Below, in pieces: positions 23,739-29,635 of a stretch of DNA of 36,622 nt. Below the pieces are notes generated by a model. It searched no databases, was not told the origin of the DNA, and was given only the letters and a program-made list of their open reading frames with translations. The first letter of the stretch is position 1. Each line of letters starts with the position of its first letter. Source of the stretch: a virus; the IMG/VR virus record IMGVR_UViG_3300045806_000024, positions 1 to 36,622 of that record; one strand, written 5' to 3'. A program made the position numbers and the translations under genes.

Positions 23739-23846
23739 TTAGATTAAAGTGAGTGTTGATGTTGCATTGACTGCAAAAAACCGGATTGCTTCCAACCGTT
23801 CAGCGTAGGAAGTCAGACCAAAGCATTTTTCGAAGGATTGATACAT
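23739..23846 (-). CDS. Small early protein (35 aa), first gene of the leftward operon
   Basis: MYQSFEKCFGLTSYAERLEA with AAGGGGA upstream, 35 residues. I recall very similar short proteins next to the MQAI protein in other phages. The first start downstream of the TTGACT/TAAAAT promoter. Function unknown. Confidence 0.65.
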   Translation of the reverse strand: MYQSFEKCFGLTSYAERLEAIRFFAVNATSTLTLI

Positions 23847-23881
23847 TTTTATTTCCCCTTGGTTGTTTTGTTGATGTGTCC

Positions 23882-23909
23882 ATTTTACGCCATTCAATAA
23901 CGAAGTCAA
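23882..23909 (-). promoter_or_regulatory. Leftward early promoter
   Basis: On the reverse strand TTGACT (23904-23909) and TAAAAT (23882-23887) are 16 nt apart, followed by a short leader to the first leftward gene. A degenerate AT dyad (CTAA...TTAG, 23910-23930) lies just upstream and could be an operator. Confidence 0.7.
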
Positions 23910-23991
23910 CTAATTATTCTATTATTTAGTAGATAAATCAGACTGAAAAGTTATTATTTGCAGGAAAAGCACAGTTATTTGGAATTAAGGC

Positions 23992-24021
23992 TTGACAGCT
24001 GCATCCAGGGTGAATTATTCT
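23992..24021 (+). promoter_or_regulatory. Rightward promoter for the structured leader and 178-aa gene
   Basis: TTGACA (23992-23997) and TATTCT (24016-24021) separated by 18 nt. Transcription would begin near 24028, just before the first hairpin of the leader. Divergent from the leftward promoter about 80 bp away. Confidence 0.65.
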
Positions 24022-24032
24022 TTAATCGTTTT

Positions 24033-24172
24033 CCGGGTGGCTCCCGGCGTTGCTAAACTGGTGAGCACCTCGATTCTTTAGGGTGGCTTCAAGTAATTCT
24101 TTACGTCCTTAACCAGGTTAGCAGCGTAAATAATTATGTGCAGCCAGCGCAGCCACCCTAAAGCACCGAGGT
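24033..24172 (+). promoter_or_regulatory. Multi-state structured leader RNA that sequesters the ribosome-binding site
   Basis: Hairpin 1: CCGGG (24033-24037) with CCCGG (24043-24047). Long stem: 24067-24088 with 24151-24172, 13 bp plus 6 bp around a 3-nt internal loop. Nested stem: 24094-24105 with 24125-24136, 11 of 12 paired. Competing pairing: 24048-24062 with 24112-24126, 13 Watson-Crick pairs and one G-U of 15, which crosses the long stem. GGGTGGCT occurs at both 24035 and 24081, so AGCCACCC at 24151 has two partners. The long stem contains GAGG, the ribosome-binding site of the gene at 24179, and is followed by seven Ts like a terminator. Confidence 0.7.
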
Positions 24173-24178
24173 TTTTTT

Positions 24179-24715
24179 ATGTCTAACGCATCGAAAACAG
24201 CAGGAAATACCGGCCCGGCAATGGATACTTTTGCTAAGGTGTATACAGCAAAGGTATACATTCAAAAGTACACCAAACAGCAGCTAATCAGAGGTGCAAA
24301 GCATCGCGCAGCTAATGCCAGGGACAGAATCAACCAGGCTATAGAATTGACGCTTCCTGATTTCGTTCGTAATCTTGACAGCCAGGATCAGAAGTTTTCA
24401 TTCGCTGCCTACTTTCGCCAGGCGTTCCCACTTCAAAATCCCGTTTATCTTCGCAGGGCTTACGGCGCATATATTAAAGCCAGACTAGAAACCCTATTTG
24501 GTCAATCAAATCAAGCTGTTAATCGCTTCAAATCCTTCTGTGCTGCCATTCGCGCAGCTATCAAAAAGCAACCCATTCACGCAATTATTAAGGATTGGCT
24601 TCGTTTAGGCGTCCCAGTTTCCTGTCGTGAAGATCGCCATTCTCTTACAAATATCGGTTGCATCTGGAATAAAACCTTTAAATTGTGGGAAATTCCCGTT
24701 AAAAACCATGTTTAA
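24179..24715 (+). CDS. Basic protein of unknown function behind a structured leader
   Basis: 178 residues, start ATG 24179, GAGG seven nt upstream. Rich in Lys, Arg, Ala and Gln; no membrane segment and no cysteine cluster. Helical N-terminal half (IQKYTKQQLIRGAKHRAANA), a central YLRRAYGAYIKARLETLFGQ, and a C-terminal WLRLGVPVSCREDRHS and IGCIWNKTFKLWEIPV that looks like a short beta end. I do not recognise the family. It is alone between the divergent promoters and the terminase region, so a regulator, RNA-binding protein or replication initiator are all possible. Confidence 0.7.
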   Translation: MSNASKTAGNTGPAMDTFAKVYTAKVYIQKYTKQQLIRGAKHRAANARDRINQAIELTLPDFVRNLDSQDQKFSFAAYFRQAFPLQNPVYLRRAYGAYIKARLETLFGQSNQAVNRFKSFCAAIRAAIKKQPIHAIIKDWLRLGVPVSCREDRHSLTNIGCIWNKTFKLWEIPVKNHV

Positions 24716-24727
24716 CTCTTAAGCAGT

Positions 24728-24859
24728 CCCGAAGGGTTGATCTTTCGTTTTATTCGGCAGCCGGCGATACCTCAGAAGGTTTTACGGTAGGACAGGCAGT
24801 TGAAGGCGTAACCGCCACTGATAGAAAGTCAAATGCGGTTGATGCCGTATCTTTCCTAT
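24728..24859 (+). ncRNA. Candidate structured RNA: run of five stem-loops
   Basis: Consecutive hairpins after the 178-aa gene: CCC-GAA-GGG (24728-24736); CGG-CAG-CCG (24755-24763); ACCT-CAGA-AGGT (24769-24780); CAGT and GGCG with CGCC and ACTG (24797-24820, TAAC loop, 4-nt bulge); and ATAGAAAG ... ATGCGG with CCGTAT ... CTTTCCTAT (24821-24859). No start codon opens the frame here. Could be a separate RNA, a structured 3' end or a replication or packaging signal. No known RNA family recognised. Confidence 0.4.
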
Positions 24860-24933
24860 GAAGCCCAGCATCAAAGCACATCTCATATTCCCATTCATAA
24901 AGACACGATCTGATAGTTAATTAATATCTAAAG

Positions 24934-24968
24934 TGACACTTTTTGTCAGTATGTGACAATTTTTGTCA
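24934..24968. promoter_or_regulatory. Two tandem palindromic operator-like sites, 20-bp period
   Basis: TGACA-N5-TGTCA at 24934-24948 and again at 24954-24968, inside a 20-bp direct repeat that also shares GTGACA-N2-TTTTGTCAGT. Two helical turns apart, so two dimers would bind the same face. The second TGTCA also contributes a TTGTCA (-35-like) with AAATAT 17 nt on. Confidence 0.65.
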
Positions 24969-24979
24969 GTTTTAGTTCT

Positions 24980-25401
24980 TTCTGGAAATATTTATGAGGG
25001 TCGTATGAGGCGAATATGTAACAAACTGCCCCTTCAATGAGTTTAATGAATAGTTAGGGGTTGTTGATTGTGCTTAGGTCTGTTGTGTCTCGGGGTTGTT
25101 TTTGAGGTTTGGGTATTCATCATCAGGTGTTTTTATGTATTTTGATCTTAAGTTATTGGTTGTCAGATGTTTTAGTTATTAAGACGTTGCTCTGAGATTG
25201 CTACTGATTTTGCAGTGGCTCTAGGTACTTGGACTATTAATTTGGACTTGAGACTGAGTTTGAAGGGTGCCGCCACATTCCCCCCCGCCAAAAAAAAATC
25301 GTATATTTGAGAATAATTTGAATGTTTTTGGGGTATAAAATATAAAAAAATGATTTTTGATGGGTGTTTGATAAACAAAATGGTGCTTGAAAGGGCTGAA
25401 T
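24980..25401. other. Noncoding G/T-rich control region before the terminase genes
   Basis: No credible gene. The plus strand is strikingly rich in G and T between about 25050 and 25260. An interrupted hairpin pairs AACAA/CCCCT (25020-25033) with AGGGG/TTGTT (25056-25065). A C7-GCC-A9 tract lies at 25280-25298, and a TATAAA box (25334-25339) sits in an AT-rich stretch before the 71-aa gene. Lying just upstream of the terminase block, it is a candidate packaging site or origin; this is inference. Confidence 0.45.
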
Positions 25402-25617
25402 ATGAAGAAAAGGAAGATTGGTTACATGGTTGAGAGGTGGGAGCCTTACTTGGACTGCTGGATGAACGCGGCGTTGTGGAACGATGGTTGGCACGATGGT
25501 GAGGAGATAATATTTATAAAGGAGGGGGATGCTGTGCTGATGAAGAAGAGGTTTGAGGGATTGGTGGATCAGTACGGAAATGAATTCAGGGTTGTGAGGA
25601 CAATGCAACTGAACTGA
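25402..25617 (+). CDS. Small protein of unknown function (71 aa)
   Basis: ATG 25402 with AAGGG six nt upstream (a TTG at 25387 is less likely). Rich in Trp and acidic residues: YMVERWEPYLDCWMNAALWN, then GWHDGEEIIFIKEGDAVLMK, a likely small beta barrel. First gene of the rightward block leading to the terminase. Unknown function. Confidence 0.6.
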   Translation: MKKRKIGYMVERWEPYLDCWMNAALWNDGWHDGEEIIFIKEGDAVLMKKRFEGLVDQYGNEFRVVRTMQLN

Positions 25618-25627
25618 AATAAATATG

Positions 25628-25655
25628 TTGCGCGTATGATGCAACGTGATAATAT
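25628..25655 (+). promoter_or_regulatory. Rightward promoter upstream of the 154-aa gene
   Basis: TTGCGC (25628-25633), 16-nt spacer, TAATAT (25650-25655). A GTTGC-N9-GCAAC dyad (25627-25645) overlaps the -35 and could be an operator. Confidence 0.5.
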
Positions 25656-25697
25656 TCTTGTCGCAGTTCTTTACAAACAATTTACGGAGAAATGAAT

Positions 25698-26162
25698 ATG
25701 GACGCTGAACAAAGTGCGGGTGTTGTTGCTGAATCTACGGGTACTTCGGAACCGGTTTCTTTGACTGCTGAGCAACAATATCAGGCCAATGAAGCTGCTG
25801 ATCAGGCGAAGGTGAATGAACTGGAGGCTAAGATTACACAGGAGGCGGCGAATCTGGATGCAGACAGGATTTCTTTGGATGAAGCGAATGCTGAACTGGC
25901 TGCTGATCAGGCTGCGAGTGCCCAGGCTGCTGAGTTGGCTAAGGCGTCATCGGATACGGCGGCGAGTGAGGCTCCTACTGTTTCAGTTGAAGCGGCGGTG
26001 ACGGATAAACTTGATTCTGCTGTTGCTCAGGGCATTGCGGCATTTGACGGTTTTCATGAGCATTCTGACAAGGTAACATTTTTTCGAGAAATTTCTGGTG
26101 TTGCTTCTGCTTTGTCAACTGGCAGTCGTGATTTGCTGGCTAAGTTGATCAGTGTTTTGTAA
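25698..26162 (+). CDS. Ala/Glu-rich coiled-coil protein
   Basis: 154 residues from ATG 25698 (GGAG spaced 8 nt; ATG 25692 is too close to it). Extremely rich in Ala, Glu, Asp and Ser, no cysteine or tryptophan, with a heptad-like central part (DQAKVNELEAKITQEAANLD). The C terminus (VTFFREISGVASALSTGSRD) is more hydrophobic. I recall similar acidic Ala-rich proteins just upstream of terminases but no proven function. Confidence 0.6.
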   Translation: MDAEQSAGVVAESTGTSEPVSLTAEQQYQANEAADQAKVNELEAKITQEAANLDADRISLDEANAELAADQAASAQAAELAKASSDTAASEAPTVSVEAAVTDKLDSAVAQGIAAFDGFHEHSDKVTFFREISGVASALSTGSRDLLAKLISVL

Positions 26163-26195
26163 GTAGTTCAACGTGGTACAACAAAGGAGGTGATC

Positions 26196-26384
26196 GTGTC
26201 TAGTAAAAAAGAGATTATGCCGTTGAAGAAAAGCGGCATCAAAGCGAGTGCTTCGTCCAAGGCTGAAAAGAAGGTTGAGAAGGACAAGTCAGTAATTGGT
26301 TCTTCAAAGACTAAGAATTCAGGTAACGAAAATGTTGGTGGAACAATGGGAATGCCAATGAAATCAAAAATGTCTAAAAAATGA
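26196..26384 (+). CDS. Small Lys/Ser-rich protein, GTG start after an extended Shine-Dalgarno
   Basis: 62 residues from GTG 26196. It is preceded by AAAGGAGGTGATC, complementary over about 12 nt to the 3' end of 16S rRNA, unusually long. The product is very basic and low complexity (KASASSKAEKKVEKDKS and a Gly/Met/Lys tail). Its stop overlaps the next start. Disordered, probably DNA- or virion-associated. Confidence 0.6.
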   Translation: MSSKKEIMPLKKSGIKASASSKAEKKVEKDKSVIGSSKTKNSGNENVGGTMGMPMKSKMSKK

Positions 26385-26683
26385 CAGAACCACTTTGGAA
26401 GCGGACAGATGTAAGTTCGAATGAATACCGGCTTCTATGGTTTTTGATTGATGTTGGTGGCATGGGGCATGTTGTCAGTAGCGGTTGGGTAGGTAAGTGC
26501 GCGGTTGAAATGGGCTTGCACCGGGTGACTATTTACCGGATTGTAAAAAGGCTGGTGAAGAAGGGGCTTCTGCGGCATGTTGGTGGTAAGGGCGGTGTTG
26601 AATTTAATCTGTCAGGGTTTGATTCAACGCTGCCTGATGATTTTGTAAAACTGAAGATTCAAAAGGAGAGTGAAAATGCTTGA
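26381..26683 (+). CDS. Winged-helix DNA-binding protein, possible small terminase
   Basis: 100 residues, coupled by an ATGA overlap. SSNEYRLLWFLIDVGGMGH, MGLHRVTIYRIVKRLVKKGL and LRHVGGKGGVEFNL make a complete winged-helix (helix-turn-helix at about residues 47-67, then the wing). It lies two genes before the large terminase, where a DNA-recognition subunit would be expected. Either a small terminase that recognises the packaging site or a transcription regulator. Confidence 0.6.
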   Translation: MTEPLWKRTDVSSNEYRLLWFLIDVGGMGHVVSSGWVGKCAVEMGLHRVTIYRIVKRLVKKGLLRHVGGKGGVEFNLSGFDSTLPDDFVKLKIQKESENA

Positions 26684-26864
26684 AGCACTCCAACACGAAA
26701 GAAACCACAGTCGTAAGGATTCGTGGTTACAACACTGGTCAACTCTGACCGACAATCAATCACAAGGTTTTTTTCTGGTCATGCTGATGGATCGGTATGA
26801 TCGTGGTGATCTTGAGGCCAAAGAAGTGTTGAACGAATTGATTTCACAATGGATTGCCAAATGA
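26676..26864 (+). CDS. Small helical protein before TerL (62 aa)
   Basis: ATG 26676 preceded by AAAAGGAGAG; 62 residues, helical, with SWLQHWSTLTDNQSQGFFLV and a C-terminal acidic helix. Overlaps the winged-helix gene upstream and terL downstream by four bases each. Could be an alternative small-terminase component. Not recognised. Confidence 0.6.
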   Translation: MLEALQHERNHSRKDSWLQHWSTLTDNQSQGFFLVMLMDRYDRGDLEAKEVLNELISQWIAK

Positions 26865-28642
26865 TACCTGAAGTACACCCGAAAATATTCGACATTGATA
26901 AGTTCTGGGATTTTTGCGCGACGTTAAGAATTGACACCAAGGAACGCGGGGAAATCATTCTCACTCAGGACAACATTACCGGTACTCAACGATACATGCT
27001 GGAAGAAATCGCTGAAGGTTTGAATCGTGGCATTCATACTTTTGTGATTCTCAAGGGTCGTCAGGTGATGTGTACCACAATATGTTTGGCTCTTGATCTT
27101 TACTGGTGCTTTAGGTACACCGGTATGTCTGGTTCTCTGGTAACTCAAGATGAGCCGACAAGAGATATGGTCAAGGAAACGCTTGAAATGTACATGGCCG
27201 GTCTGCCGATAAAATACAAACAGCCGATCAAGGCGCACAATCGGACGCAATTGATTTTGGGTAATCGATCTCGGTTTGCATATCAGGTTGCTGGCACACG
27301 TAAAACTAAAAACGGGTTAGGACGAAGCAAGGGACTGACTTTTCTTCACGCTACTGAGGTAGCTTTTTGGGGGGATGCTGATGGTATCGCGTCATTGGAA
27401 GCATCGTTGGCTGAGAGCCATCCTAACCGTTTGTTTATTTGGGAAACCACTGCAAACGGATACAACCACTTCAAGGATACGTGGGATGATGCAAAAGCCG
27501 CCTACACTCGAAAAGCCATTTTTATTGGATGGTGGCGCAATGAGTTTTATAAGGTAAAAAAAGGAACTGCTCTTTATGATGTATATCATGATGGGAGGAT
27601 GACACCCGCTGAACGCAAGTGGGTTCGTGAGATAAAATCAATTTACAACTTCGATATTGATGATGAACAAATAGCCTGGTGGCGTTGGAAGATGACCGAG
27701 GTTATCAAAGACGAACAGATGATGTATCAGGAATTTCCACCAACTGAGGAATATGCTTTTATCGCGTCTGGTTCAAACTTCTTTAACTCTGCTCGCATGA
27801 GTGACGATATGAAACGGGCTAAGAAATTTGAATATCACAATTTCAGATTTGCCTTGCGTGATTCGTTTGAAATGACGGAGCTTGACGAATGCTCAGAGCG
27901 AATGTCTAACCTTAAGATATGGCAATTTCCTGCTACGGGAGGTCATTATGTTATTGGTGCTGATCCTGCTTATGGTTCTAGCGAATGGGCTGACCGTTTT
28001 TGTGTTTCTGTTTGGCGGTGCTACGCAGACGGAATGGATCAAGTGGCTGAATTCAATACTTCTGAGTGCAGTCCTTATCAGTTTGCTTGGGTTATTTGTT
28101 ATCTGGCTGGTGCCTACAAAAACACAATGCTCAATCTTGAGATTAATGGGCCGGGTCAAGCGGTTTATATGGAAATGGAAAACCTGAAGAGAACAGCTTC
28201 TCAAATGAGTAATGGTGCCGGAAAAGGTTTGATGGACGTTGTTGGTAATATTCAGAATTATTTGTACAAGCGAATTGATTCTTTTGGTTTGCCAAGTGCG
28301 ATTCACTGGAAAACAACATACGATACCAAAGAGCGCATGATGAATTTCTACAAGGATTGTTTCGAACGAGGTACAAGTGTTATTTCAAGCACTGCATTGA
28401 TTGATGAAATGTGCAATGTGATTCGTCAGGATGGTTCTCTTGGTGCTCCGGGTCGTGGGAAAGATGACAGAGTTATTGCCGCAGCACTTGCACATATTGC
28501 GTGGATTGATTACATTCGCATGCGGTTGGTTCCAGTTGGAATTACCAGAGCAAGCAGCAGGCGTTCAGATGATGCCAACTCTGAAAATCCGGTGAACAAT
28601 GTTTCTAAATATCTCAAGGAAAGAGGAATAGTCGTAACATGA
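26861..28642 (+). CDS. terL: Large terminase subunit (TerL)
   Basis: 593 residues from ATG 26861 (ATGA overlap; ATG 26849 would add four residues). ATPase domain: deviant Walker A at residues 65-73 (KGRQVMCTT) and Walker-B-like FLHATEVAFW with Glu166. Nuclease domain: Asp368 (GADPAYG), Glu427 (LEINGP) and Asp535/536 (GKDDRVIAAALAH). The motor pumps DNA into the procapsid and the nuclease cuts the concatemer. Both domains are complete and the length is normal. In relatives the residues at 69-71 are usually V/L-G-I/M/K. Confidence 0.93.
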   Translation: MIPEVHPKIFDIDKFWDFCATLRIDTKERGEIILTQDNITGTQRYMLEEIAEGLNRGIHTFVILKGRQVMCTTICLALDLYWCFRYTGMSGSLVTQDEPTRDMVKETLEMYMAGLPIKYKQPIKAHNRTQLILGNRSRFAYQVAGTRKTKNGLGRSKGLTFLHATEVAFWGDADGIASLEASLAESHPNRLFIWETTANGYNHFKDTWDDAKAAYTRKAIFIGWWRNEFYKVKKGTALYDVYHDGRMTPAERKWVREIKSIYNFDIDDEQIAWWRWKMTEVIKDEQMMYQEFPPTEEYAFIASGSNFFNSARMSDDMKRAKKFEYHNFRFALRDSFEMTELDECSERMSNLKIWQFPATGGHYVIGADPAYGSSEWADRFCVSVWRCYADGMDQVAEFNTSECSPYQFAWVICYLAGAYKNTMLNLEINGPGQAVYMEMENLKRTASQMSNGAGKGLMDVVGNIQNYLYKRIDSFGLPSAIHWKTTYDTKERMMNFYKDCFERGTSVISSTALIDEMCNVIRQDGSLGAPGRGKDDRVIAAALAHIAWIDYIRMRLVPVGITRASSRRSDDANSENPVNNVSKYLKERGIVVT

Positions 28643-29091
28643 GTTCAGAATACGATAATCAGTTTCAGTTGATACCGGCTGAAGATTTGCGCCGGATGCT
28701 AGCTGAGTTTGTGGGAACAAAACTGAAACTATCACCTAATAAAATCAGTGCATTTGATATTCACAAAGAATGCAGAGTTGAGCGCACTCATTTGCGACAC
28801 ATCATCAACAACACAGTGGACAAGAAAAACAGAAAGCTTGGGCCAAAACTGCACCGGAGGTTGTCCACGTTCATGATCAGGGTGCAGTGTGGCATGATCG
28901 AAAAGGTTGACGGGGTGATTATTTATCACAAAGAGCCAACAAAGCCGATGCCGATTGTTAGAAAAGTGGCACTTGGACTGGATGGGCCGAAGATGATGAC
29001 AGGACGTCAGTTAGATAAACCTAAATTAATGCCTGATTTCAGTGATGTTTTTCGCGTAAAACCAACAATTAAATTACCAAAATGGAAATAA
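28639..29091 (+). CDS. Basic DNA-binding-like protein after TerL
   Basis: 150 residues with a helix-turn-helix-like part (SAFDIHKECRVERTHLRHII) and a very basic continuation (DKKNRKLGPKLHRRLSTFMI). C-terminal half Pro/Lys-rich. Overlaps the terL stop. Might recognise DNA during packaging (a displaced small-terminase role) or regulate transcription. Not assigned to a family. Confidence 0.6.
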   Translation: MSSEYDNQFQLIPAEDLRRMLAEFVGTKLKLSPNKISAFDIHKECRVERTHLRHIINNTVDKKNRKLGPKLHRRLSTFMIRVQCGMIEKVDGVIIYHKEPTKPMPIVRKVALGLDGPKMMTGRQLDKPKLMPDFSDVFRVKPTIKLPKWK

Positions 29092-29092
29092 T

Positions 29093-29635
29093 ATGTCTGT
29101 CATGAAAGATTACTCCTGCAACGCCCACGGATATTTTGAGGCTTGGGAACCGGTTTGCCCAAAAGGCTGCAAAGGTGCCGGAATGATTCAGGTTGTTCAC
29201 TTGCAAGCAACTAGTTTTGTTACTTCAAAAACAAAGAATCTGGATAAAACCATTCGAGGATTAGCCAAAGAATTCAATTTGACCGACATGAATAATAAGG
29301 ACGGTCAACCAGTGAAACGGCCTGATCCAAAGACCGGTGAAAGAGAAAAAGCCTATCAGGAATACATTAAGAAGAAGTTTGGTGATACCGGGTGGGCACA
29401 GGTTCAGAAGGGCGGTATTCAAGATTTTACCAACGGCGGTAAAGTTGTTGGTGGAACTGGTGGGGGTGGAGCAGTTCAAACAATTCAGGGCTTTGGCGCA
29501 GAACCCGGATCAGCTTTGTCAAAAGATAAAACTGGCAATGTTTCTGTTGTCGGTGGTGAATTTGCTATACCATTAAGCCGAAATATTATTCCTGATACGA
29601 TTGTTGGACAAGACAAAACAGAGATTAAAATATGA
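29093..29635 (+). CDS. Zinc-ribbon protein with Gly-rich tail, portal-associated locus
   Basis: 180 residues from ATG 29093 (GGAA spaced 6 nt). Cys9, His12, Cys22 and Cys26 in DYSCNAHGYFEAWEPVCPKG form an FmdB-like or phage mini zinc ribbon. The middle is basic; the last third is Gly/Val-rich (GGKVVGGTGGGGAVQTIQGF). Adjacent to the portal gene (ATGAG overlap). In related podoviruses this position holds a small conserved protein of unknown role. Confidence 0.65.
   Translation: MSVMKDYSCNAHGYFEAWEPVCPKGCKGAGMIQVVHLQATSFVTSKTKNLDKTIRGLAKEFNLTDMNNKDGQPVKRPDPKTGEREKAYQEYIKKKFGDTGWAQVQKGGIQDFTNGGKVVGGTGGGGAVQTIQGFGAEPGSALSKDKTGNVSVVGGEFAIPLSRNIIPDTIVGQDKTEIKI

Noticed and set aside
24722-24858. 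Open frame downstream of the 178-aa gene (KQSRRVDLSFYSAAGD...)
   Set aside because: It has no ATG, GTG or TTG start and would need a frameshift in the A5 run near 24704; an Arg CGA-AGG pair is atypical for this phage. The stem-loop content explains the region better, though a frameshifted extension cannot be fully excluded.
25172-25680. Two long open frames on the minus strand across the G/T-rich region
   Set aside because: They arise from the absence of stop codons in C/A-rich antisense; they have no ribosome-binding site, low-complexity His/Pro/Ile content, and overlap a plausible plus-strand gene.
27882-28306. Frames on both strands inside terL, one with predicted membrane helices
   Set aside because: Shadows of the conserved TerL nuclease domain, without ribosome-binding sites.
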